Below are positions 9,336-17,767 of a stretch of 24,721 nucleotides of DNA, piece after piece. This stretch comes from Tritrichomonas musculus. Its lineage: Eukaryota > Parabasalia > Tritrichomonadida > Tritrichomonadidae. Numbering within the stretch: position 1 is the stretch's first letter; every line of letters begins with the position of its first letter. The notes under the pieces are model-generated. The model saw nothing but the letters and a program-made list of their open reading frames with translations, ran no database searches and was not told the DNA's origin. The translations under genes were made by a program, and so were the position numbers. Where the stretch lies: positions 1 to 24,721 of the forward strand of contig JAPFFF010000361.1 of the NCBI GenBank assembly GCA_039105265.1. The letters are read 5' to 3'.

Positions 9336-11865
9336 TTGAGAAATATTTCTCCACATACAACATTTGTTGACAATACATTTACCGATTGCCACATGATCGA
9401 TGAAATTGAATGTGATATTTTACAAGTTATTAATATTGTAAATAATAGTAAATATTACTTTAAATTATATAGTGCTTCTAAAATGTCAATTACTTTCCCA
9501 GATAATTGCAATTGCCATTCTTTCAATCATTGATTGATTCTGATTTTCTTTATGATAAGCAAAAAGCCATTTTGTTGCCTGAAATTTTTAATGATCTTTT
9601 GTCCCTTTCATCGAAGAAAGATCCTCTTTCTTATCCATTCATTCGACCACTTATCATTTCAATGATTTCAATGAATGGCTTCTCTGACTATTTAACATTT
9701 TCACTATTTACATTCATCAATTAAATAATGATGAAAAAATTGAAGTTCCGCAGAATGGTGAAAGTGTTCATGTAAGTTTCCCTCTTGAAATTATTATTCA
9801 AAAGAAAAGAAAAAATAAAAAAGAACTCTCTTTGGGTGATGCTTTTGTGTTCAATTTCAGAGCATCCAAAGAACAAGAAAAGAAATATTTCATTGATCAT
9901 TTTAATGAAATTCGTGAAGATTGTCATTAAAACCAAAGAAACAACCAAACAAGAAGAGAACAACAACAACAATAATAATAATAATAATATCCAAGATATA
10001 TTACCTGCTTATGGATTTAGTCGTTTTCTACTACCGTCTATCTCTACGTGGCAAATAATAAATCCTGATGATTTCAAGTTCTTTGAATATGAGAAAATAC
10101 CAAAAGAAATGACAGCACAATTTACTCTGTCTTCTTTAGATATTAAGCAAATTGTAATTTCTCTTCGTTATTCTATTTTGAATGTTTACAACAGTTTCAT
10201 TGAATCATGGTGAATTTCAAAGAGGAGAAGAGTTATTCACCATTTTCGAGACCACAAAGCATGTCATGGAACATTGCATTATCATCGAAAGACACGCTTC
10301 AAAACTTGTACATGAAGAAGATCATTAAGCCAGCATTTTCAATGAACACTGAATCCAAGTTCAAGTTCATCAGTCAAATTCTCATGACTGAAGCGCAAGG
10401 ATTACCTTCACTTTCACTTGTTTTCAACCGTTTTGAGCAACAAAAATTCATGGAAAAGTATGAAAAGACTGAAAACAAAGTTGGAAATAATAAAGCTCGT
10501 CCTTTGTTTGCTCAATTCATGGAGCAAGTTGATCAAACTTCTCTTGCACATTTGAAAGTCTGTGGCGATGTTCCATTCAAAATTGATAATCTTATTGGTG
10601 AAAATCCAGTTGATTTAGGCGGACCAGCACGCGAAATCTTCTCTAGTTTGATCATGGAAATGATGAATGAACGCATTGGAATCTTCTTTTATAATCCAAA
10701 CAGGCAGCATCAGAACAAGTAGACAAATCAAGAAGACTTGATTCCAAGTTCTTAAAAGGCGATGTTTTTTCATATAATTTTACTTCTGATGATTGCACCG
10801 ATTTGTCAACGGAAAGATTTGTTTATGTTGGAGCTTACATTGTCTCTAAACTGCCACAGTCAATGAGGCTGGCATCCTTCATCTGGGAATATTTGTCAAA
10901 TGGGAATGTGTCAATTGAAAGCATATATGAAATTGATGAGAATTTCAAAGAATTAATTATGAATGCTGAAAGTAGGTTTTTACGCCAAAGCAAAATGGCG
11001 TATGGTTTTTTAAAGAAATGGCGTAAATGCCGGCTGAAAAAAGACAAGTGAAAATAAAAAACAATTTTTCTTTATTTAAAAAGTTATTTTTGTTTTTTAA
11101 TTAATTATTAGTGTTATTTTACTATATTTAATTAAAAGAAAAAATAAAAAATTATTAAAAAAAAATTATAAAATCAATTGGCGTGGCGTACGCCACGCCA
11201 TTATTTTTTCTGAGGGTTTCTGAGGAATGTTCTCAATTTTTGAATTGGCGTATAAAATGGGGGATGATAACGCCACGAAAAAAATCATGAGTAGGGGGTC
11301 ATGCCTTTTTCGATATAATTTTCAAATTTTGAATAAAAGAACTTTAACAAAAAGGAAATTATTTTTTAGTATTTAGATTATTTAAAGCAAGATTAGTATA
11401 TAAAAAATTTTACTTTACATAAATTTTTAGAACCATTTTTTTTGGCGTAAGCTATACGGCGTGTTTTTTTCCAAAAAAATAATGGCGTAAAAGCCTAATT
11501 GCAGCATCGAGCAAATGAAAAAGTTGTTCATTGTCAGTGTAAAAGATGTTTCTCTAGAATACGAAAAGGTTGAAAAACAAATCAAAATCTTTTGGGACGT
11601 GATGGAGTCTTTCTCAGCTGAGGAAAGAATGATGTTCAGAAAGTTCTCATCAGGAAACATCGAACTGCCGGCGCCTGGACTGAAATGGGCGAGAGATATT
11701 GAAGTGGATATCGTGCCTGGGAAATCAATGCCAATTGCTCACACTTGCTTCTCAAAAGTTGACGTCCCATTGTTTGATTCACAAGAAAAACTTGCAAAAA
11801 TTAAATTCGCTGGATTAATTACTGACAGTCATGAAAATACAGAAGTTGTGTCTGATTTCTTATAA
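9336..11865 (+). pseudogene. HECT-type E3 ubiquitin ligase, C-terminal part, broken
   Basis: HECT ligases take ubiquitin from an E2 onto a C-lobe cysteine and pass it to substrates. The pieces in order are: an upstream region (9336-10200, including a poly-Asn run at 9961-9990); the N-lobe (10207-10722) with FKFISQILMTEAQGLPSLSL and ENPVDLGGPAREIFSSLI, the family G-G-P-R-E-F signature; YVGAYIVSKLPQSMRLASFI at about 10827-10886; and the C-lobe (11515-11865) with FWDVMESFSAEERMMF, LPAPG and PIAHTCFSKVDVPLF. The catalytic Cys codon is at 11746-11748 and is retained. The coding sequence changes frame about five times upstream of the C-lobe and is split by a 525-bp transposable element at 10973-11497. 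The left end starts at a G+C-rich junction, so the 5' portion is missing. Domain identity is very secure; a functional product is not expected. Confidence 0.85.
10973..11497. mobile_element. Non-autonomous TIR transposon with TGGCGT motifs (hAT-like)
   Basis: The ends are TAGGTTTTTACGCCA and, inverted, TAGGCTTTTACGCCA. The element interrupts the HECT reading frame between the N-lobe end and the C-lobe: coding resumes as CSIEQMKKLF. The motif TGGCGT/ACGCCA recurs in both orientations near both ends, and a perfect 22-bp palindrome built from it lies at 11179-11200. Clustered subterminal hexamers are how hAT transposases recognise their ends. A small basic frame at the left end (10990-11051) is not transposase-like. 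A perfect 8-bp target duplication is not seen: the flanks GCTGAAAG and ATTGCAGC differ, so the insertion is old or the flank rearranged. The superfamily is inferred from the TAGG termini shared with the elements at 15311 and 17167. Confidence 0.7.
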
Positions 11866-11880
11866 TTAAATTATTTTAAT

Positions 11881-12017
11881 AAAAATTATTGCTTTTTTGA
11901 TATTTTTAAATTTATATTTGGATTTTTAATTATTTTATCTGATAACAATTATCAGCAGCATGTGTCAATTAAAAATTCAACTTTTAATTAATTGCTTATG
12001 AAGATTATGGCAAAAAA
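11881..12017. other. Gap between HECT relic and transposon fragment
   Basis: Contains CTGATAACAATTATCAG (11939-11955), which resembles the subterminal CTGATATCAATTATCAG of the element at 17167-17624. It may be part of the transposon fragment to the right. No gene is seen. Confidence 0.35.
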
Positions 12018-12130
12018 TAGGTTTTTCTTTTTATCAGGTTTGGCACTTTTTTTAACTCAGATAATCGATAATAAAATGCTATCGATTGGAACTTTTAATT
12101 GATAAATTCGATTATCAAGTATGAAATGTA
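12018..12130 (-). mobile_element. Terminal fragment of the 17167-17624 transposon family
   Basis: From ATCAGGTTTGGCACTTTTTT (about 12033) to GATTATCAAGTATGAAATGT (about 12129) the sequence matches the reverse complement of 17517-17600 nearly base for base. It starts TAGGTTTTTCTTT, a degenerate form of the TAGG terminus. Only one end of the element is present. Similarity ends close to the inverted repeat at 12141, suggesting later disruption. Confidence 0.7.
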
Positions 12131-12140
12131 TAGCATTTAT

Positions 12141-12820
12141 AACGACCGTTTATTAATTTGAATGCTTTTTTATCGTTTTTATTTGAATGTTTTTTAATCG
12201 TTAATATTTTTATTTTTAATTGTTGAAAGATGTAAAACTAAGAATCCTCGAGATTTAAATTTTCACTGATTTTTATTTATTATATATTTTTTGCTCTTTT
12301 GACTGAAATTAATGTCAAAAGCAAAAGATTGCTTTAATGAATTAGATTTAGAGAACATATTTGAATGTGAATTCTGAGAATAATTTGTAGAATCATACAA
12401 TTTGTCTAATAGATTAGGTTTAATGAATACATCTGAATGAAAAAACTGAAAAGAACTTGAAAAATCATTTGAATTTGTATTAGCACTAGATTGTTCAAAT
12501 GCATTTGACTTTGAGAGCATATTATAACTAGAGAACTGTAAGTAATATTAAGACTTTTTTAAAAAGGGAAAAAATTGATGATTTTGAATATGATCTTGAA
12601 GACATTTGGCCTTCTGTAATATTAGGAATTTAAACTATTACCATATAAGCATTTCTATAATTAATATCTGATTTTATAATTAAAACCTGGTTTTCCTGGT
12701 TGAACCATTTCCATAATTAACACTGATCAGTGCAGAAAACCAGAAACATATCGGGCATTTAGTAATTTTAATTGTAATAAATTATAATTAAACACATTTT
12801 CTTATTGCCAAACGGTCGTT
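12141..12820. mobile_element. Candidate 680-bp element bounded by 11-bp inverted repeats
   Basis: AACGACCGTTT at 12141-12151 is the exact inverse of AAACGGTCGTT at 12810-12820. On the left, transposon homology stops about 10 bp before it. On the right, ankyrin-gene homology begins at 12825. Both homology breaks coincide with the repeat, which is what an insertion would produce. No target-site duplication is recognised, and no transposase. A Ser/Asn-rich frame (12263-12520) lies inside. Confidence 0.4.
12263..12520 (-). CDS. Ser/Asn-rich hypothetical fragment with internal repeat
   Basis: An 85-residue frame rich in Ser, Asn, Phe and Lys. It contains two related segments, NMLSKSNAFEQSSA at the start and NMFSKSNSLKQSFAF at about residues 53-67, so it arose by internal duplication or belongs to a low-complexity repetitive protein. 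The frame stays open upstream to about 12550 (YYLQFSSYN), with ATG 12520 being only the first Met; no initiator precedes it. It may be the 3' end of a gene carried in the surrounding inverted-repeat unit, or chance. No family is recognised. Confidence 0.25.
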   Translation of the reverse strand: MLSKSNAFEQSSANTNSNDFSSSFQFFHSDVFIKPNLLDKLYDSTNYSQNSHSNMFSKSNSLKQSFAFDINFSQKSKKYIINKNQ

Positions 12821-12824
12821 CTTA

Positions 12825-12890
12825 CTTTATCATGAACATCAACATTTAAATATGAAAAAAAAAACAATCATTTTCTAATAAAAATAAAAC
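12825..12890 (-). pseudogene. Scrap of ankyrin gene, inverted copy of 14780-14829
   Basis: CTTTATCATGAACATCAACA and the next 10 bases (12825-12854) are the exact reverse complement of 14800-14829. Similarity continues with small gaps to about 12885 and perhaps to a GGGGGTTTTAT motif near 12890 that recurs at about 14672. The minus strand encodes (L)NVDVHDK, part of the ankyrin pseudogene at 14715. It is a small dispersed duplicate. Confidence 0.5.
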
Positions 12891-13274
12891 CCCCTGCATT
12901 TTTGTTTTTATGAAAAAAATATATTTTAATAATAAATTTGGAAATATATTCCAATGTGGAATAAAATATAATTTAGGACCATCTTTAATTACTGAACGAA
13001 TAAAAAGATAAATATTATTATTTTTTACATAACATAAAAATCAATGTTCTCTCCTGCATGATTGATTTATATATGTGCTCCATATCATTATTTTCTTTCT
13101 AATGAAAGAAAAACGAAAAAAAATTATTATTATTATTATTAATACGATATAAGCTTATGGCCATGAGGTTTTTATGCGTTATATACTTATTAAAAAAATC
13201 ATGAATGAATATTTTTTAATTTTATAATAATAATAGTTATTTTTTTATGATAAAATTGATGATTTATTGTTACA
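12891..13274. other. A+T-rich stretch without gene
   Basis: Includes an (ATT)n run at about 13123-13141 and a GGCCATGAGGTTTTTATGCG segment (13158-13177) that is richer in G+C than its surroundings. Nothing is recognised. Confidence 0.4.
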
Positions 13275-14000
13275 GAAATTCGTTATTTTTTATTTATAAT
13301 AACGTACAAAAATACGTTTTTATATTCAAAAAAACACGTTTTTGACCATGCGAGGTCTCAATATTCTATGTGAATACGTTATAATTTGACATTTTTGAAA
13401 AATGAATATCCTAATATTTACTGAATAATATAATAATATTTATTTATATATGACTTTATATAAGATTATTATAATATTTATTAGTTTTAATCTTCTTCAA
13501 AAAAAATAATTAAAGGATTTCCAAAAATTGCCCGTTTTAAAAAATTCGTTATTATAATATTCGTTATTTTAAAAAATAACGAGCCAAAATACGTTTTTAT
13601 ATTCAAAAAAACACGTTTTTGACCACGCGAGGTCTCAATATTCTATGTAAATACGTTATTATTTGACATTTTTGAAAAAGGAATATCCTAATATTTAGTG
13701 AATAATATAATAATATTTATTTATATATGACTTTATATAAGATTATTATAATATTTATTAGTTTTAATCTGCTTCAAAAAAAATAATTGAAGTGTCTCTA
13801 AAATATATAATTTTAAAAAAATCGTTATTTTAAAATACGTTACCTTAGAAAATAACGAGCAAAAATACGTTTTTATATTCAAAAAAACACGTTTTTGACC
13901 ACGCGAGGTCTCAATATTCTATATAAATACGTTAAAATTAATTATTTTTAAAAGATTAATATCTTAATATTTATATTTTATATGATTATTATTATTATCA
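13275..14000. repeat. Tandem satellite, three ~277-bp units
   Basis: The landmark TATATTCAAAAAAACACG begins at 13321, 13598 and 13874, giving periods of 277 and 276 bp. Each unit contains a CGTTATTTT/AAAATAACG inverted pair, several (A)ACGT(T) motifs, GACCACGCGAGGTCTC (GACCATGCGAGGTCTC in the first) and a long A+T tract. Units 1 and 2 are closest; unit 3 decays after about 13930. The G+C-rich 16-mer is the best-conserved part, so it may be a bound site or a structure. No coding frame is shared by the units. Confidence 0.85.
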
Positions 14001-14170
14001 ATATATGGTTTATAATATATATTATGATTTATTATGATATTATTAATATATCAATTATTATATTTAATCGAAATTTAAGTGAAAATAAAAAACATGTAAC
14101 GTATAAAAATACGTTATTTATAAAACTATATTTTTGGTATTTGATTTTTTTTTTCATTATTTATTTATAA

Positions 14171-14714
14171 AAAATGGCAAAAAATAATTTCTTTACAAAG
14201 ATTATTAGTTTATTTGAAAAAAAATGGTTCAAAATCTATGAATTATCTATTTATGTAAATATGCAACAATAAAAGCTTCATTTTGTAAAAAAAATAACCC
14301 ATCTAATTTATAGTTGGGTATAAATCTTATTTAGATGAGAAAATAATATACACATTGATTAAAAAATAGAAATAAAAAAAATCATCATCACGTAACTTCA
14401 TACATATTTAAGTTGACCTTGTAAAAAATTATGGGTCTTATTTATCTAACAATTTAATTATGCTTTATCAGAAAAAAAAAAAATAAATCGTGTATCATTT
14501 ATATCGCTAATATTCCATAAATATTTTCGATTAGAATAAAACTTTATATAAATATAGAAGCTTTGTAAATATTTATTATAAGTTTGTTAATGAAAAATAT
14601 CAATAAAATGATGGGATTCCATATAAATAAAAACTTTTATTCTCCCGATAAAAATTGTAAACGGTTTTGGTGGGGGTTTTATAAAAATAATAAAAATATG
14701 ACTCTATAGAATAC
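14171..14714. other. A+T-rich stretch without recognisable features
   Basis: No coding potential or repeat ends are seen apart from short homopolymer tracts. Confidence 0.4.
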
Positions 14715-15047
14715 AGCACAAATAAAACTTTAATGTACTTGACTGTTGAAATAGAGAATACCGAAATAATAAGAATATTATTAGAAAAAGATTGCTTTTC
14801 ATATTTAAATGTTGATGTTCATGATAAAGACTATTATAAAGAAGATTTTTTCATTGAAGAGGATAAAGAAAATACAAATGCCCATAACAATAATATTATC
14901 TTTGTTTATGAAAAAAATATGCTCATTTTGGAAGTACTGTTGAAAATGGAGATAAAGATATTGTTGAAATCCTCTTGTATTATGAACAAATTGATGTAAA
15001 TAGCATAAATTGTATCATCCATTCATTTTCCTTGTGTGAAGACTATA
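14715..15047 (+). pseudogene. Ankyrin-repeat gene fragment, frameshifted
   Basis: The plus strand reads YLTVEIENTEIIRILLEKD (14736-14792), an ankyrin repeat, followed by NVDVHDKDYYKEDFFIEED. After a frame change near 14925 a second repeat appears, VENGDKDIVEILLYYEQIDV (14942-15001). It is the only plus-strand ankyrin fragment of any size. It ends abruptly where the truncated discoidin gene copy begins at about 15051, so the two fragments were joined by a rearrangement. Confidence 0.6.
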
Positions 15048-15050
15048 CTT

Positions 15051-15169
15051 TCGAGTTCAGATCTTAATTGTTTATCGTCAATAGAATTCCATCTATATAC
15101 TTGAGAAAGTATATGTTGGATATACTGATAAATGCTTAAAAGTGCATTTTTAATAAATGTCATCACCAT
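15051..15169 (-). pseudogene. Truncated copy 1 of the coiled-coil/discoidin gene
   Basis: The minus strand matches the first ~40 codons of the intact genes at 16147 and 17768 (for example YRWNSIDDKQLRSEL), with V7 replaced by A. The same 5' flank and 45-bp repeats follow upstream. Homology stops at TCGAGTTCAG (15051), beyond which lies an ankyrin fragment. The whole F5/8-C domain is missing, so it is a dead 5' remnant at the left edge of the tandem array. Confidence 0.85.
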
Positions 15170-15242
15170 TATTCGATATGTTCTTGAAAGGAAAATGATT
15201 TTTAAAATTCTTTTTTAATTATAGAAAATTTTCAAAAAGAAT

Positions 15243-15934
15243 AAGACAAAATTATCAATTGTTTTAAATCATCTTTTTCTATAAAATAAGACAAAATTAT
15301 CAATTGTTTTTAGCCTTTACTTTTTTCACATCACAAATTCATTAACGTAACTTTTTAACGTTCATATTCTTTAATCCTTATTTTGGTTGTTGTATTTGCA
15401 CGTTTTTGGTAAAAATATCAAGTTTTCAAATTAAATTTTATTAAAAAAATCAATGAACAGATAAAATTAAAATTTTGAGGCACTTAAGTTTATATTTTAT
15501 ATAATCGCTTTTTAGTATTGGTTTTATATGTTAAAAAGGAATTAAATGTTTATAAAACAATATTATAATAGTAAATAATCTAGAAATCTTGAGTAATGTG
15601 AATTGGTTTGCTCACAGAGTGATAATATTCTTTTTATAAAATGGTCAATCATTTCACCTTTGCAAAAAATGATTTTTAAAAATAGCATTTTACTTTTACA
15701 AAAATGGTTTTATTAAATAATTTAATTGATATTTTATTTATTCACAAAAAATTATTTAGTATATTATCTTTTTTCAGAGATATGATTATTTTATGTATTC
15801 AATATTTTCAATAAAAAATACATTGTACAAACCTTGTATTTTTTCTATCGTTCTTTGTAGAACAAGGTTGGTACAAAAAGTGAAGTCTAATTGTTTTAAA
15901 TCATCTTTTTCTATAAAATAAGACAAAATATAAA
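15243..15934. repeat. 45-bp tandem repeats upstream of copy 1, split by a transposon
   Basis: The unit starts AAGACAAAATTATCAATTGT and has 45 bp. Unit 1 is 15243-15287. Unit 2 starts at 15288, is interrupted at 15310 by the element at 15311-15889, and resumes at 15898. A partial third unit starts at 15920. This copy has two units, while the two full copies of the array have three. Confidence 0.85.
15311..15889. mobile_element. 579-bp non-autonomous TIR transposon with 8-bp TSD (hAT-like)
   Basis: The left end is TAGCCTTTACTTTTT and the right end (inverted) TAGACTTCACTTTTT. A perfect 8-bp target duplication ATTGTTTT flanks it (15303-15310 and 15890-15897), inside a 45-bp repeat whose uninterrupted copies nearby give the empty site. 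Near the right end GTACAAACCTTGT (15826) and ACAAGGTTGGTAC (15861) form a hairpin. No coding frame is seen. The 8-bp duplication and TAG terminus suggest the hAT superfamily. Confidence 0.85.
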
Positions 15935-16146
15935 CAATTGAAAATGTTTTTACTTAATTAATACCAATATATCAATTTCAATTTAAATCTTAAATTAAAC
16001 TTAATCTAGAAAGCTTTATTTTGATATGAAATGAATTTTATTTGTGACCCAATTTGATCAAGAGTTCCATTCTTAGATATTATAATAATAAAACATATAT
16101 AAAATAAAAAAAATTAATGTTTATTTAATTTGAAAAATTTAATAAA

Positions 16147-16866
16147 TTAATTAATTATGTTTCCAAAAAGTTCAAATTTGCCAATTGTGAAATCATCATT
16201 ATTCCAATTTCCACCTGTTGATGTGATGCGAATAAATCTGAAAGGTTTAGATATTTTACTTAATTTGTATAAATGAATTTTATAATTTCCATTTAAATAT
16301 GAATCATCAGATTTTTCATCGATTAAGTTCCATTCATTGCCATCTAATGAAATTTCCAATTTCCAATTTTTTAAATAATATGAACTATGACTATCTTCAT
16401 CAGTATGCGCAGATTTGATTAAATAAGAATCAATTTCAACTTCTCTCTCTTTGAGATCAAATTGAAGCCATCTAGGATTTCCAGCAATGTGTGTATGTCC
16501 ATTTATATTTTTGAAATCAACAAGAGTTTCATAATTTCCGCATGATAAAGAGGAAGATGTAATATCAATAGTATGGTTTAAATGAATGTTTCCATCTGTC
16601 TTTTTGGTCAAATGCATTAAAATTCCATTGAAAGGATCAGAACTATTGTAAGTGAATTGCACAACTTTTTGATTTTTTAATTGGTTAATTTGTTGAATTA
16701 AATCTCTGTTTTCAGATTGCAATCTTTCAATTTCTTTATCCTTCTCTTCGAGTTCAGATCTTAATTGTTTATCGTCAATAGAATTCCATCTATATACTTG
16801 AGAAAGTATATGTTGGATATACTGATAAATGCTTAAAAGTACATTTTTAATAAATGTCATCACCAT
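16147..16866 (-). CDS. Coiled-coil plus F5/8-type C (discoidin) protein, copy 2
   Basis: A 239-residue protein. Residues 1-25 form a hydrophobic amphipathic segment (FIKNVLLSIYQYIQHILSQV). Residues 30-68 are a coiled coil (RSELEEKDKEIERLQSENRD), and about 70-238 form an F5/8-C domain with FNGILMHLT, LVDFKN, WLQFDLKEREV, YLKNWKLEISLDGNEW, IDEKSDDSYLNG and FRFIRITSTGGNW, ending GKFELFG. F5/8-C domains bind carbohydrate or lipid; in trichomonads this variety usually follows a BTB domain, which is absent here and replaced by the coiled coil. There is no cleavable signal peptide, so it is probably intracellular and oligomeric, with possible membrane association through the first helix. ATGs at 16866 and 16860 are both possible starts; the initiator lies 27 nt upstream of the first. 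It is intact. Confidence 0.8.
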   Translation of the reverse strand: MVMTFIKNVLLSIYQYIQHILSQVYRWNSIDDKQLRSELEEKDKEIERLQSENRDLIQQINQLKNQKVVQFTYNSSDPFNGILMHLTKKTDGNIHLNHTIDITSSSLSCGNYETLVDFKNINGHTHIAGNPRWLQFDLKEREVEIDSYLIKSAHTDEDSHSSYYLKNWKLEISLDGNEWNLIDEKSDDSYLNGNYKIHLYKLSKISKPFRFIRITSTGGNWNNDDFTIGKFELFGNIIN

Positions 16867-16883
16867 TATTCGATATGTTCTTG

Positions 16884-16895
16884 AAAGGAAAATGA
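16884..16895 (-). promoter_or_regulatory. Initiator (Inr) of discoidin gene copy 2
   Basis: TCATTTTCCTTT on the minus strand begins at 16895, 27 nt before ATG 16866 (counting from the A). The same motif, identical in sequence, precedes copies 1 and 3. Confidence 0.45.
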
Positions 16896-16939
16896 TTTTT
16901 AAAATTCTTTTTTAATTATAGAAAATTTTCAAAAAGAAT

Positions 16940-17084
16940 AAGACAAAATTATCAATTGTTTTAAATCATCTTTTTCTATAAAATAAGACAAAATTATCAA
17001 TTGTTTTAAATCATCTTTTTCTATAAAATAAGACAAAATTATCAATTGTTTTAAATCATCTTTTTCTATAAAATAAGACAAAAA
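16940..17084. repeat. 45-bp tandem repeats, three full units, upstream of copy 2
   Basis: Units at 16940, 16985 and 17030 are identical; a partial unit begins at 17075. They lie 45 nt upstream of the initiator on the 5' side of the gene. A promoter-region role is possible. A CAATTG core is present in each. Confidence 0.9.
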
Positions 17085-17166
17085 ATAAACAATTGAAAAT
17101 GTTTTTACTTAATTAATACCAATATATCAATTTCAATTTAAATCTTAAATTAAACTTAATCTAGAA

Positions 17167-17624
17167 TAGGCTTGTTAAGTCTCGATTTTCGATATCGATA
17201 ATTGATCCCTTTTTCTGATATCAATATCAAATCAAAAATTTATTCTCTGATATCAATAATGAATAAAAATAAAAGATCGATTATCAATATTGAAAAAATT
17301 TTAACGTAATAAAAAATTGTAAACTTTTTTAACTGATTACTTCACATATCTGTTAAAAAAAATTAATAAAAGCTTGTTCTTTTACATAATAAGTTAGAAT
17401 ATATTTATTTTATGCCATTAAAATACTATTTTTAATGTTTTTTTCAGGTATTAATTTCGATTAATCAAGATTCGATATCAAAAGAAAATTTTTTTTGTAT
17501 CACATTTCATACTTGATAATCGAATTCATCAATTAAAAGTTCCAATCGATTGCATTTTATTATCCATTATCTGAGTTAAAAAAAAGTGCCAAACCTGATA
17601 ATTGATATCAGAATAACAAGCCTA
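17167..17624. mobile_element. 458-bp non-autonomous TIR transposon with 8-bp TSD (hAT-like)
   Basis: The ends TAGGCTTGTTA and TAACAAGCCTA are perfect inverted repeats. The flanks ATCTAGAA (17159-17166 and 17625-17632) are a perfect 8-bp target duplication, and the equivalent empty sites (CTTAATCTAGAAAGC) occur at about 16001 and 18777 in the sister units. Near both ends GATATC/ATCGAT(A)ATT-type motifs are repeated in both orientations, like hAT transposase-binding sites. It has no coding frame. A fragment of the same family lies at 12018-12130. Confidence 0.9.
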
Positions 17625-17767
17625 ATCTAGAAAGCTTTATTTTGATATGAAATGAATTTTATTTGTGACCCAATTTGATCAAGAGTTCCATTCTTAGATA
17701 TTATAATAATAAAACATATATAAAATAAAAAAAATTAATGTTTATTTAATTTGAAAAATTTAATAAA

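Noticed and set aside
9721-9972. Minus-strand hydrophobic frame opposite the HECT relic
   Set aside because: It is antisense to HECT coding pieces and its hydrophobicity reflects Lys/Asn-rich sequence on the sense strand.
11427-11660. Minus-strand frame spanning the element/HECT C-lobe junction
   Set aside because: It crosses the transposon boundary and is antisense to the HECT C-lobe.
13275-14000. CRISPR array
   Set aside because: The repeated unit is 277 bp and contiguous, with no short repeat/unique spacer alternation, and the genome is eukaryotic.
13982-14170. 62-codon hydrophobic frame at the satellite end
   Set aside because: It is composed of Ile/Tyr/Asn codons expected from TAT/ATT-rich DNA, with no initiator.
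16940-17084. CRISPR-like or coding 45-bp repeat
   Set aside because: Units are head to tail without spacers and contain stops in each frame on the gene's strand.
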